The notes: a model not told the origin generated them from the sequence alone. 64,000 bases of DNA from Nitrosomonas sp. HPC101 (GCF_009833125.1 NZ_QRCC01000003.1:22332-86331); one strand, 5' to 3'; shown: positions 9,801-18,700, numbered from the stretch's first letter. Translations and numbers: made by a program.

Positions 9801-10372
9801 CCTTCAGGCGTGCGCAGCGCCCAGGCAGCATAGTGCAGCGCAAGTTCGAGCTGGGCTGCATGATTGACTTCATCTTCCATCCAGCGCGCAACATGTGATG
9901 CAAAAACCAGCTCTGAAAAAGGTTGGCCGAACTCTTCGATCAACTTCTGCTCAAGTACTGATCCATTCAACGTTTGCAATACTTCGTCACTTACCTTGGT
10001 TTTGGCGCGTCGCTGTACAAACTGGCGCTTACAGAAATAAAGGGGAGCAAGTTCATGATGACGCGCAGCCAGCACGCTGACCTCAGTTTTAATACCAAAT
10101 AACGTTGCAATGAAATCTTCCAGCCAGGGCGCAACCTCAATCAATAAAGCGGATTCATCCTTCCGAACCAGCAGTTCCGGGTTCTGACGTGCCTGAATCA
10201 AATGATCGTGTAATGTGGAATTACCCTCTCTGAGGAAATTCAGGAATAGCTGATCGAGCTTGATCAAGCCAGCTCGTTCATACAACTCAGAAAAAGATAT
10301 GTCAAACCCAAGAACAAGCCTGGAATCAGACGCCATTGAAAAATCATCGTACATTGATTGAGAATCAATCAT
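6821..10372 (-). CDS. Large iron-sulfur flavoprotein: N-terminal unknown domain + GltD/NfnB-like + PyrK/NfnA-like
   Basis: A 1183-residue protein. Residues 1-250 are an alpha-helical region I do not recognise. Cysteines at 256, 259, 267, 296, 328, 336, 339 and 343 form a ferredoxin-like cluster region. A GltD-type dinucleotide fold follows (VLVVGMGPAGYTLSHHL at about 398-414, a second VVVIGGGLTAIDAATEAL near 576). From about 875 a PyrK-type ferredoxin reductase domain is seen (HPGQFYRFQNY, VVLVGGGLGNAVLFSIGAAA), ending in a C-X5-C-X2-C-X17-C set typical of a [2Fe-2S] site. GltD-like plus PyrK-like is exactly the make-up of NfnB and NfnA, the electron-bifurcating NADH-dependent reduced ferredoxin:NADP oxidoreductase. 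Here both lie in one chain just upstream of pnt and 100 bases downstream of cysN. Bifurcation is inferred; a simple NAD(P)H oxidoreductase is the alternative. Confidence 0.75.
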   Translation of the reverse strand: MIDSQSMYDDFSMASDSRLVLGFDISFSELYERAGLIKLDQLFLNFLREGNSTLHDHLIQARQNPELLVRKDESALLIEVAPWLEDFIATLFGIKTEVSVLAARHHELAPLYFCKRQFVQRRAKTKVSDEVLQTLNGSVLEQKLIEEFGQPFSELVFASHVARWMEDEVNHAAQLELALHYAAWALRTPEGQAYTRQGILFKSPRKLDFQHLLSLTSDDSNGYTVHSLDHVRYRAGFSLTDQGTDLTGALDEANYCIWCHEQGKDSCSKGFPQKSKEALEVKAFKKNDLGVLLAGCPLEERISEFHKLKTQGVAIGSLAMIVLDNPMCAGTGHRICNDCMKSCIYQKQDPVNIPQAETRTLKDVLELPWGFEIYSLLTRWNPLDLLRPYPKAATGKKVLVVGMGPAGYTLSHHLMNDGHTVVGVDGLKIEPLSASLSGINIKGERSIFAPVFDVEQLSEDLEERLPAGFGGVAEYGITVRWNKNFLKLIRLLLERRSEFALFGGVRFGGALTVEDAWHLGFDHIALAAGAGRPTILEIPNGLARGVRAASDFLMALQLTGAAQSDSIANMQLRLPVVVIGGGLTAIDAATEALAYYPVQVEKFLRRYEILAAVQGEAAIQANWDSEEREIAEEFMSHARAIRSEKARAAQAGCEPRVVALLQSWGGAMIAYRKRLIDSPSYTLNHEEVEKALEEGIYFAEGLTPLRIDVDQWEHVQSIRFAVQVINEEGSWYKVKEVTQPARTILVAAGTQPNTVLAREDEHNFKLNGRYFASCDENGQSIEATRGNPKPETPAVLLGHSNDGRFISFFGDLHPSYSGNVVKAMASAKQGYPSVSRVLAQKKSVSVQSTSRFFAEIGEQLRATVHKVERLTSNIIEIVVHAPLAARHFHPGQFYRFQNYASLAKISEQTRLAMEGIALTGASVDVSNGLVSLIALEMGGSANLCTLLQPGEPVVLMGPTGTPTEIESHETVVLVGGGLGNAVLFSIGAAARAAGCKVLYFAGYKKLADRYKVAEIEAAADIIVWCSDEAPGFQPSRPGDLSYVGNIVQAMVAYASGELGSAPISMQGADRIIAIGSDRMMAAVATARHQQLAPYLKAEHFAVGSINSPMQCMMKEICAQCLQPQKDPVTGEISYVFSCFNQDQPLDLVDFSGLASRLRQNSVQEKLTSRWIGHCLQQSGSHIS

Positions 10373-10472
10373 ATTTTTGGTCAGATTCCTGGAGATTTTC
10401 TAATACAGAAATAGGAATGGATGAATAACAGGTCTTTACTGATCGAGACAATTTATGGTTCAGAAAACCCAG

Positions 10473-11756
10473 TCAACTTTCCAGGCTACAAATCATGCCG
10501 GCGGCAACGGTATTATTGCTGACTTCGTCAATCAGGATAAAGCAACCGGTTCCCCGGTTTTTTGCATACGCATCAATGACTAATGGCTGCTGCACCTTTA
10601 TCCCGATTCTGGCAATATCATTCATAGTCAGAATGTTAACCGGCTCCTGATGCATTGTATTTATGTCAACCCGATAATCAATCCGGGTAATTAATCCTTT
10701 AACGGTACGTGTAGTATGCTTGATAATATATTTACGGCCGGGATCAAATGCTTGTTCGGATAACCAGCAGAGCATAGCATCAAACTCTTTGGTAATTCGA
10801 GGCGGCTCTCCACTGTTGATCAACATATCTCCGCGCGAGATATCCAGATGATCTTCAATGGTCAACGTAACTGATTGCGGAGCAAAAGCAGTTTCAAAAC
10901 GATCGTTATACAAAAGGATTTCTTTGACGCGAGATGTCAATCCGGACGGTAATACTGTTACTGTATCTCCCACACATATTGTTCCAGATTCAATTCGACC
11001 CGTATAACCACGAAAATCGCGCATTTCTTCCGTTTGCGGACGACATACCCACTGTACTGGAAAACGAAAATCCAGCGCATTGATATCGTGTCCTATATCA
11101 ATGGATTCCAGATAATCCAATAGTGGCTTACCCGAATACCAGTCAAGGTTGTCGCCGCGCTCCACAACCATATCCCCAAGCAGTGCGGACATGGGTATAT
11201 ATTCAATGGAGTGAAAACCCAATCCTTGCAAGAACAGAGTAAATTCAGCACAAATTTGTTTGAAAATCTCTCGAGAATAGCCGACCAGATCCATTTTATT
11301 GATTGCCACAACCAGATGAGGAATGCCCACCAAGCTTGCCAGGTAAGCGTGCCGTCTGGATTGTGTCAAAACACCTTTGCGCGCATCAATAAGAACAATT
11401 GCAAGACTAGCGGTAGAAGCACCCGTTACCATGTTGCGTGTATATTGCTCATGACCCGGTGTATCAGCAATAATAAATTTGCGTCTGGGTGTATTGAAAT
11501 AGCGATACGCTACATCAATAGTGATTCCCTGCTCCCGTTCTGCTTGCAATCCGTCAGTAAAAAGCGAAAGATCAATTCTTTCCATCCCCCGCTTGTTGGA
11601 GGTTTTTGTAACAGCACACAGCTGATCCTCGAAGATGGATTTTGAATCATGCAGCAAACGACCTATCAGGGTACTTTTACCATCATCCACACTTCCGGCA
11701 GTGATAAATCGCAGTAGTTCAGCATGATCAGGCTCAACATTTTCAACAACAGACAT
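10473..11756 (-). CDS. cysN: Sulfate adenylyltransferase subunit 1 (GTPase)
   Basis: A 427-residue EF-Tu-like GTPase with P-loop GSVDDGKST (21-29), DTPGHEQY (98-105) and NKMD (153-156), followed by beta-barrel domains II and III. With CysD it makes adenylyl sulfate (APS) from sulfate and ATP, GTP hydrolysis driving the reaction. There is no C-terminal APS kinase domain (not CysNC) and no separate cysC nearby, in line with direct APS reduction by the CysH here. Third gene of the leftward cysH-cysD-cysN run. Confidence 0.95.
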   Translation of the reverse strand: MSVVENVEPDHAELLRFITAGSVDDGKSTLIGRLLHDSKSIFEDQLCAVTKTSNKRGMERIDLSLFTDGLQAEREQGITIDVAYRYFNTPRRKFIIADTPGHEQYTRNMVTGASTASLAIVLIDARKGVLTQSRRHAYLASLVGIPHLVVAINKMDLVGYSREIFKQICAEFTLFLQGLGFHSIEYIPMSALLGDMVVERGDNLDWYSGKPLLDYLESIDIGHDINALDFRFPVQWVCRPQTEEMRDFRGYTGRIESGTICVGDTVTVLPSGLTSRVKEILLYNDRFETAFAPQSVTLTIEDHLDISRGDMLINSGEPPRITKEFDAMLCWLSEQAFDPGRKYIIKHTTRTVKGLITRIDYRVDINTMHQEPVNILTMNDIARIGIKVQQPLVIDAYAKNRGTGCFILIDEVSNNTVAAGMICSLES

Positions 11757-11812
11757 GTCCTAGAGAAACCTATGAAAATAAAAAATTAAAACCGGGCTAT
11801 TCCAGCGCTATC

Positions 11813-12721
11813 CTAGAAATAACCTTCCCGCTTGCGCAACTCCATTGATGCATCAGAAGTCCGATCATCCATACGGGTTGCTCCACGTTCAGTAATCCGT
11901 GTTAACGCTGTTTCGACAATAATTTCTTCAACATCTTTAGCTCGGGAAGCAACCGGGCAGGTACAACTCATATCACCAACCGTACGAAACCGTACCATCA
12001 TACTTTGTACACTCTCACCTGCCTCCGGTTGAACCAGATACGATACCGGCAACAAACTGTTATTCCGCGCAATGACTTCTCTTTCATGTGCATAATAAAT
12101 AGATGGAATTTCAAGCTGTTCCTGGCCAATATATTGCCATATATCCAGCTCTGTCCAGTTGCTGATGGGAAAAACTCTGATATTCTCTCCGGGATGAGTC
12201 CGAGCATTATAAAGACTCCATAATTCCGGACGCTGATTCTTTGGATCCCACTGGCCAAATTCATCCCGAAATGAAAAAATACGCTCCTTCGCCCGCGCTT
12301 TTTCCTCATCCCTGCGAGCGCCGCCAATACAGGCATCGAACCCAAATTCTGAAATTGCATCCAGCAAAGTAACTGCCTGAAAAGGATTACGGCTTTGGTT
12401 TTCAGATCGCAATATGACTCTGCCGCGCTGAATGGAGTCTTCCATACTGCGTACGATCAGACGTTCTCCCAGCTGCTTGGCCCGATAATCTCGAAACTCA
12501 ATGACCTCCGGGAAATTATGACCGGTATCAATATGCATTAACGGAAAAGGAAAATGACTCGGACGAAAAGCTTTCTCGGCCAACCTCAGCAGAACAACCG
12601 AATCCTTGCCGCCCGAAAATAACAGTACCGGATTGGCACATTCCGCCGCGACTTCCCGCATGATATGGATAGCCTCGCTTTCCAAAGCATCCAGATGTGT
12701 AAAATATGACCGTTGATTCAT
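11813..12721 (-). CDS. cysD: Sulfate adenylyltransferase subunit 2
   Basis: A 302-residue member of the ATP pyrophosphatase family with the PP-loop SGGKDS at residues 36-41 and the family signatures GGARRDEEKARAKER and C-terminal MELRKREGYF. It catalyses adenylation of sulfate within the CysDN complex. It lies between cysH (32 bases upstream) and cysN (56 bases downstream) on the same strand. Full length, nothing odd. Confidence 0.96.
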   Translation of the reverse strand: MNQRSYFTHLDALESEAIHIMREVAAECANPVLLFSGGKDSVVLLRLAEKAFRPSHFPFPLMHIDTGHNFPEVIEFRDYRAKQLGERLIVRSMEDSIQRGRVILRSENQSRNPFQAVTLLDAISEFGFDACIGGARRDEEKARAKERIFSFRDEFGQWDPKNQRPELWSLYNARTHPGENIRVFPISNWTELDIWQYIGQEQLEIPSIYYAHEREVIARNNSLLPVSYLVQPEAGESVQSMMVRFRTVGDMSCTCPVASRAKDVEEIIVETALTRITERGATRMDDRTSDASMELRKREGYF

Positions 12722-12753
12722 TTTATTTGATTTAAAAACATTAGCTTATATTT

Positions 12754-13443
12754 CTATTTTCGAGTATGCAAGCCACATTCCTTGGAATCTGGGTTTTCCC
12801 ACCACCACCGCCCTGAGCGGATATCCTCGCCCGGGGTAATTGCCCGGGTACATGGAGCACAGCCAATGCTGGGGTAAAACCGGTCATGCAATGCGTTGTA
12901 AGGAACATCATGCTGTTTTATATAGTCCCATACGTCCTTCTCAGTCCAGTCACACAAGGGGCTAAATTTATGTATTCCGTGAGCGCTATCGAATGCTGAT
13001 AACTTCAGCTCATCCCGGGTGGCCGATTGTTCACGCCGCATTCCCGTAATCCAGGCTTTTTTACCGGCCAGTGCACGCTTCAGAGGCTCAACCTTACGAA
13101 TATAACAACAGCGCTTTCGTAAATCGACGCTCTCATAAAACCCGTTTGGACCGTATTGCATCACATAATTCTCAACAGATGATGCATCGGGAAAATAAGC
13201 ATGAATGGAAACACCATAGCGCTCCTTCACCTTTTGCATTAGATCATAGGTTTCCTCTGGAAGACGCCCGGTATCCAGCGTAAATATGCCGATTTTCGCA
13301 TAATGAAGAGCGATTATGTCGGTCAGCACCATATCTTCAGCACCAAAGCTGTTAGCAAACACTGCAGGAGAATAATCCTGCTGAATACTGTCCAGCACAT
13401 TGTGTAACTGTCCAACCTTCTGCTGCAACGTTTGTTCATCCAT
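12754..13443 (-). CDS. cysH: Adenylyl-sulfate (APS) reductase, thioredoxin-dependent
   Basis: A 229-residue protein with the [4Fe-4S] cysteine pattern that marks APS rather than PAPS reductases: Cys112-Cys113 in RKRCCYIRKVEPL and Cys195-X2-Cys198 in GCAPCTR. The catalytic cysteine is in the C-terminal KECGLH (Cys223). It reduces APS to sulfite with electrons from thioredoxin. It is the first gene of the leftward cysHDN run and is divergent from cysB; the 187-base AT-rich gap between them should hold both promoters. Confidence 0.94.
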   Translation of the reverse strand: MDEQTLQQKVGQLHNVLDSIQQDYSPAVFANSFGAEDMVLTDIIALHYAKIGIFTLDTGRLPEETYDLMQKVKERYGVSIHAYFPDASSVENYVMQYGPNGFYESVDLRKRCCYIRKVEPLKRALAGKKAWITGMRREQSATRDELKLSAFDSAHGIHKFSPLCDWTEKDVWDYIKQHDVPYNALHDRFYPSIGCAPCTRAITPGEDIRSGRWWWENPDSKECGLHTRK

Positions 13444-13630
13444 ATCAATAAGACATTATTTTACCTGACAAACACATACCCATAAAAACATCTCCATCAG
13501 CTCGTCAATCCCAGCTCGCTGTGAACACATCATTTTTACGCTGCTCTTTAAATGTATATGCAAGCATAACAATAATATTTATAATACAAAAGAATATTAA
13601 ATTAATTATATATTGCATATTGTTATATAA
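13444..13630. promoter_or_regulatory. Divergent cysH/cysB control region
   Basis: A very AT-rich 187-base gap between the start codons of cysH (leftward) and cysB (rightward), with repeated ATAAT/TTATA-type words around 13565-13625. CysB-family regulators bind AT-rich half sites upstream of cys genes and repress their own gene, so this is the expected operator region. No exact half-site assignment is made. Confidence 0.45.
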
Positions 13631-14587
13631 ATGAAGCTTCAACAGTTGAGATATTTGAGAGAGATTGCAAAACAAGAGCTGAATTTGTCCAAGGCAGCAA
13701 ATGCTCTGCACACTTCACAACCTGGAATCAGCCGACAAATTCAGTTGCTGGAACAAGAGCTGGGGGTCGAGATTTTTATACGTCACGGCAAGCGTATTAC
13801 CAGCATTACCCAGCCGGGGCTTGCAATCCTGGAAACCGCCCAGCGGATGCTGCAGGACGCGGACAATCTAAAGAAAATTGGGAATGAATTCAATGACAAG
13901 GAAAGCGGTACATTTATTATTGCAACCACACACACACAAGCACGGTATGTACTCCCCCCTGTAATCAAACGTTTCATCGAACACCATCCCAAAATCAGAC
14001 TGTCCTTACGACAGGGAAGTCCCATAGAAATATCCACCTGGGTTTCAACTGGTGAAGCCGATCTGGCTATAGCAACTGAAGCCATCGAATTATTCGATGA
14101 ACTTGTCATGCTACCTTGCTATGAATGGAATCGTTGCGTCGTTGTTCCACCTCGACATCCATTACTCCAGCTCAAAGAATTAACACTTGAATCCATTGCG
14201 CAATACACTATTGTTACCTATGATTTTGCCTTTACCGGCCGCTCTAAAATCAACCAGGCATTTGAATCCAAAGGTCTGAAACCCAATGTGGTGCTGACGG
14301 CACTTGATGCGGATGTCATCAAAACCTACGTGGAAATTGGTTTGGGCGTAGGTATTTTGGCAAAGATGGCGTTTGATCCAGCGCGCGACAAAAAACTACG
14401 GGCGATTGATGCTGCGCATCTATTTGAGCCAAGCACTACCCGCATTGGCATCTGTCGCAACAGCTACATTCGTCATTATATTTACGATTTTATCGAGATG
14501 TTCGCTGCTCATCTCGACATGGAAACAGTCAACGGGCTGCTCAAAGACACTGAAAATCAACAGTTGTCTACAGTCAAAAATCAATGA
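13631..14587 (+). CDS. cysB: LysR-family regulator of sulfur assimilation, CysB-type
   Basis: A 318-residue LysR protein. The N-terminal helix-turn-helix (LSKAANALHTSQPGISRQIQ, about residues 19-38) is followed by the CysB-like effector domain: TTHTQARYVLPPVIKRF, and SLRQGSP at the sulfate/thiosulfate/acetylserine pocket. It sits between cysHDN (divergent) and cysJI (downstream, same direction), so it is probably the activator of both. Length is near the roughly 320 residues usual for CysB. Confidence 0.92.
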   Translation: MKLQQLRYLREIAKQELNLSKAANALHTSQPGISRQIQLLEQELGVEIFIRHGKRITSITQPGLAILETAQRMLQDADNLKKIGNEFNDKESGTFIIATTHTQARYVLPPVIKRFIEHHPKIRLSLRQGSPIEISTWVSTGEADLAIATEAIELFDELVMLPCYEWNRCVVVPPRHPLLQLKELTLESIAQYTIVTYDFAFTGRSKINQAFESKGLKPNVVLTALDADVIKTYVEIGLGVGILAKMAFDPARDKKLRAIDAAHLFEPSTTRIGICRNSYIRHYIYDFIEMFAAHLDMETVNGLLKDTENQQLSTVKNQ

Positions 14588-15097
14588 ATCTCCCGTCGTG
14601 CCTCGATTGATGATCAAACCGCTTTCTGATAGACTGCGTCCCTTGAAATTTTCCGCCGCGTTTTTGGAAAATACAACGCAACATCAATAACTATCGCTGA
14701 AACGCACGCTCCCCTGACAGCCTACAGCACCTGCAACAACAAAGTATAGCAAGTGAGCATCACGTCATTGAAAATAAATTTTCCAATTGGAAGCCAGGAT
14801 AGCCCATATCCTTATAATTCTAGATTTGATTGACATCATCAATTAAATCTCTTGATCTTCCTGATGCTCTTTATATAACAAAAATAGATATACAACTAAT
14901 TTAATATTCTTTTACATTATAAAAATAATTGCTATCCTTGCACACTTTATTTTAAGCGCGATGCAACAGCAAAACTGAAACAAGCATAAACGGATCTGTA
15001 TTAATTCATCCGTGCTCAATGAAATATACGGATATTTTGGCCAGCTGGTCAGATATCTTACTTCTACGTGTAAAAAGTTTCCGGAATCCGAAATAAA
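14588..15097. other. Gap between cysB and cysJ with candidate cysJ promoter
   Basis: About 510 bases with no convincing gene. The part from 14820 to 14940 is strongly AT-rich and looks like a regulatory region for cysJI. A candidate sigma70 promoter is listed separately. A weak overlapping frame at its start is out of frame with cysB and lacks protein-like features. Confidence 0.5.
14911..14938 (+). promoter_or_regulatory. cysJp: Candidate cysJI promoter
   Basis: TTTACA at 14911-14916 and TATCCT at 14933-14938 are separated by 16 bases, giving a plausible -35/-10 pair. The cysJ start lies about 160 bases downstream. AT-rich DNA just upstream would suit CysB binding. Read by eye only. Confidence 0.3.
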
Positions 15098-16933
15098 ATG
15101 ACGGCATCACAATTCTCAGGAATCGCACTGACTGCGGAGCAGTGGCAGCTAGTCGAGGCACTCAGCTCTTCGCTTACACCCGAACATGCGTACTGGATCA
15201 GCGGCTACTTTGCTGGTATTGGGTCCGCGCTGTTACGTGACAATGGCGCAATCGCCCGATCTCCGGATTTACATATCCCTCCATCGGCAGCACAAGCAGA
15301 ACCCACTGCAGCACGCTCGCTTACGATTCTTCACATCAGTGAAACCGGTAACAGCACCGAACTGGCAATCCGTTTGTCAGCTCAGGCTGTTGAGCAAGGA
15401 CTCAACCCGACACTCGTTGACATCGCTGATTACAAAGTTCGCAAGCTCAAGGAAGAGCAGGATCTGCTGATTATCACCTCCACTCATGGCGAAGGAGATC
15501 CTCCTCAGTCCGGAATGGAATTTTTTGAATTTGTAGAGGGCCGCAAAGCGCCAGCACTATCCGAGTTACGTTATGCTGTACTCGCACTGGGCGATATGAG
15601 TTACGAACATTTTTGCGGTGCCGGCAAACGTCTTGATGAGCGTTTCGAGGCACTGGGCGCAAAAAGGCTGCAACCGCGCGTCGATTGTGATGTGGATTAT
15701 GAAGACCCTGCAGCCACATGGGGCACCGATATACTGGCACTGCTCGTCGCCGAGAAAACATCGGTCACATCATCAACCGCATCACCATCAGGAATAACAG
15801 GTAATACCCAACAAGCTGACAATTCAGCTTACGGCAAACGAAATCCTTTCCCGGCAACGGTTATTGACAACATTGTGCTTTCAGGTCGAGGCTCTACTCG
15901 GGAAACACATCATATTGAAGTTTCGCTTGCCGATTCCGGCTTAACCTACGAGCCAGGCGACGCATTGGGCATCGTAGCCAACAATGACCCTGCAATGGTT
16001 GAGGCACTACTGACTGCGCTCGACATGAATTCAGACACACCCCTTACTGTAAAAGGTCAGACAACAACACTCCTTGATGCCCTTGGCAAATCATTTGAAA
16101 TCACTACGGCAACGCTGCGCTTCCTCGACCACTGGGGAGAATTGACCGGCACAAGCGATATTTTTACCGCAATGAATAATACTGAGCGGACAGCATTTCT
16201 TTATGAGCATCATATTATTGATATAATCCGTGCTTTTCCTCTCAAAGGTCTTGATCCCCAGCGCTTTATCGACGGATTGCGTCCTTTGCAGCCGCGCCTC
16301 TACTCCATCGCTTCCAGTCTGGCAATCTGCCCCGACGAAGCGCATATTACCGTTGCACCGGTCCGTTATAAGCTGCATGGCGATATCCGTTCAGGCGTTG
16401 TATCCGGCCACCTTGCTGATCGTGTAGAGGCTGATTCTATATTGCCAGTCTACATTCAGAGCAATCCGCATTTTCGCCTTCCACCTAACGGTGAACCTAT
16501 TATCATGATCGGAGCCGGTACCGGCGTAGCGCCTTACCGTGCATTCATGCAGGAACGCGAAGCAAATGGAGGCGGTCGCTCATGGTTATTTTTCGGAGAA
16601 CGCAATTTCCGAATGGACTTTCTTTATCAGACCGAGTGGCAGGACTGGTTAAAAAACAGCATTCTGACAAAGATGGATGTTGCATTCTCGCGCGATACCA
16701 CAGAGAAGATTTATGTACAGCACCGTATTCGCGAACATGCACACGACGTCTACGCCTGGCTGGAAGAAGATGCACATATTTATATATGCGGTGATGCCTT
16801 ACGCCTGGCACCTGATGTTCATGACACACTGGTTACCGTAATTGAAGAACAAGCAAGCGTTCAGCGCGAAGAGGCAGAAGAATATCTTCGCAACCTGCAA
16901 CGCGACGGGCGCTATCAGCGCGATGTTTATTGA
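15098..16933 (+). CDS. cysJ: NADPH-dependent sulfite reductase flavoprotein, alpha subunit
   Basis: A 611-residue diflavin reductase. Order of domains: N-terminal helical tail (1-72), FMN-binding flavodoxin domain (SETGNST at 81-87, STHGEGDPPQSG), FAD-binding domain (RLYSIASS near 400), and NADPH-binding domain (MIGAGTGVAPYRAFMQER, YICGDA) ending in RYQRDVY. It passes electrons from NADPH through FAD and FMN to CysI. It partly overlaps or abuts cysI, which argues for translational coupling. Length matches the family (about 600). Confidence 0.96.
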   Translation: MTASQFSGIALTAEQWQLVEALSSSLTPEHAYWISGYFAGIGSALLRDNGAIARSPDLHIPPSAAQAEPTAARSLTILHISETGNSTELAIRLSAQAVEQGLNPTLVDIADYKVRKLKEEQDLLIITSTHGEGDPPQSGMEFFEFVEGRKAPALSELRYAVLALGDMSYEHFCGAGKRLDERFEALGAKRLQPRVDCDVDYEDPAATWGTDILALLVAEKTSVTSSTASPSGITGNTQQADNSAYGKRNPFPATVIDNIVLSGRGSTRETHHIEVSLADSGLTYEPGDALGIVANNDPAMVEALLTALDMNSDTPLTVKGQTTTLLDALGKSFEITTATLRFLDHWGELTGTSDIFTAMNNTERTAFLYEHHIIDIIRAFPLKGLDPQRFIDGLRPLQPRLYSIASSLAICPDEAHITVAPVRYKLHGDIRSGVVSGHLADRVEADSILPVYIQSNPHFRLPPNGEPIIMIGAGTGVAPYRAFMQEREANGGGRSWLFFGERNFRMDFLYQTEWQDWLKNSILTKMDVAFSRDTTEKIYVQHRIREHAHDVYAWLEEDAHIYICGDALRLAPDVHDTLVTVIEEQASVQREEAEEYLRNLQRDGRYQRDVY

Positions 16934-16935
16934 GA

Positions 16936-18663
16936 ATGAAAATGGCAGACATACTCCCACCCACTGATCGCAACTGCGATATTTCCCAACCGCTTGAACG
17001 ACTCAGCCCGGATGAGACACTCAAAGCTGAAAGCGAACAATTGCGTGGCACAATTGCACTTGGATTGCTCGACCGCATTACATCCGCCGTGCCGGGCAAT
17101 GATATCAAGCTGATGAAATTCCATGGTATTTATCAACAGGACGATCGTAGTGTCCGTGACGAACGTCGTCGTCAGAAACTGGAACCGGCTTTTCAGTTCA
17201 TGATCCGCGTACGTTTGCCGGGAGGTGCCTGTACAACTGAGCGCTGGCTGAAGATTTCGGAACTCGCCTGTAAGCATGGCAATGAAACACTGCGCATGAC
17301 CACCCGACAGACCTTTCAGTTTCACTGGGTACTCAAACACGATATCGTTCCAGTTATACGCGGTCTTCACGAAGTATTACTTGATACCGTTGCTGCGTGC
17401 GGAGACGATTCTCGCGGAGTGATGGCTACTGTCAGCCCTCAATTTCCAGCGCTGCAGGCAGAACTTGCGGTACTGGCAAAAACAGTCAGTGATCACGTCA
17501 TTCCCAAAACCAGGGCCTATCATGAAATCTGGTATGGCGAAGAGCGGGTTGCCTCGTCCGAACCGGAAGAACCATTTTACGGGCAAACCTATATGCCCCG
17601 TAAATTCAAGATTGGCTTTGTCATTCCTCCCAATAACGATATCGATATTTATGCCCAGGACCTGGGTTATATCGCAATCGTTGGTAAAGATGAAAAAATA
17701 GAGGGATTCAACGTCGCGATCGGTGGCGGAATGGGACGTACTGACAAGGCTCCACATACCTATCCCCGCACTGCATCAGTTATTGGTTTTATTACTCCAG
17801 ACAGACTTACCGCCATTACCGAAGCTGTCATGGGCGTCCAACGCGATTATGGCAACCGCGCCGACCGGTCGCGCGCGCGCTTTAAATACACGATTGATGA
17901 CAAGGGATTGGATTGGATTAAACTGGCAATTGAAGATCGTGCCGGATCGCTTGAGCCAGTACGTCCCTACAACTTCACATCCAACGCTGATATCTATGGA
18001 TGGGTCAAATCGGAGGATGGATTCCATCACTTTACACTGTTCATCGAGAATGGCCGGCTAAACCGCGATACGCTTGATAAAATCGCACAGATTGCACATG
18101 CTCACAAGGGACATTTTCGCCTGACTCCCAATCAGAATCTCATGATTGCCAATGTTGCCGCGGCTGACAAGTCGGAGATCGAGGCATTATTGATGGAAAC
18201 GGGATTAATTGCCCTTAACGAACGCAGCGTACTGCGTCTGAACTCAATGGCATGTGTTGCTCTGCCAACCTGTGGCCTGGCCATGGCTGACAGCGAACGC
18301 TATCTGCCACATTTAATTACGAAAATTGAAAAGATCCTCGCCCGACACAACCTGCAAAATGAACCGATCACCCTCAGAATGACGGGATGCCCCAACGGGT
18401 GCAGTCGTCCCTTCATTGCGGAAATCGGCCTGACCGGCCGTGCACCAGGCAAATACAACCTTTATCTGGGTGGTGGCTTTCATGGCCAGCGTCTCAATCG
18501 CCTTTACCGTGAAAATATCGGCGAGACTGTAATTCTTGATACGCTTGACGAAGTACTCGGTCGCTATGCAGCAGAGCGACTGCCTGGCGAGCATTTTGGT
18601 GATTTTACGATCCGTGCCGGCATCATCCGCGAGGTAACAGAAGGACGCTTCTCAAATGACTAA
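16936..18663 (+). CDS. cysI: Sulfite reductase hemoprotein, beta subunit
   Basis: Siroheme/[4Fe-4S] protein that reduces sulfite to sulfide with electrons from CysJ. The cluster ligands are visible as C-X5-C (CVALPTC) and C-X3-C (CPNGC), and the siroheme-site Arg motifs RMTTRQTFQFH and FKYTIDD are present. The longest frame opens at a TTG at 16930 that overlaps the cysJ stop; ATG codons at 16936 and 16942 (MADILPPTDRN) are more likely starts, and 16936 is listed. About 575 residues, normal for CysI. A hairpin terminator follows at 18701. Confidence 0.95.
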   Translation: MKMADILPPTDRNCDISQPLERLSPDETLKAESEQLRGTIALGLLDRITSAVPGNDIKLMKFHGIYQQDDRSVRDERRRQKLEPAFQFMIRVRLPGGACTTERWLKISELACKHGNETLRMTTRQTFQFHWVLKHDIVPVIRGLHEVLLDTVAACGDDSRGVMATVSPQFPALQAELAVLAKTVSDHVIPKTRAYHEIWYGEERVASSEPEEPFYGQTYMPRKFKIGFVIPPNNDIDIYAQDLGYIAIVGKDEKIEGFNVAIGGGMGRTDKAPHTYPRTASVIGFITPDRLTAITEAVMGVQRDYGNRADRSRARFKYTIDDKGLDWIKLAIEDRAGSLEPVRPYNFTSNADIYGWVKSEDGFHHFTLFIENGRLNRDTLDKIAQIAHAHKGHFRLTPNQNLMIANVAAADKSEIEALLMETGLIALNERSVLRLNSMACVALPTCGLAMADSERYLPHLITKIEKILARHNLQNEPITLRMTGCPNGCSRPFIAEIGLTGRAPGKYNLYLGGGFHGQRLNRLYRENIGETVILDTLDEVLGRYAAERLPGEHFGDFTIRAGIIREVTEGRFSND

Positions 18664-18700
18664 GAGAAGTCATTCATGTACTGCATACAAAAGATACAAA

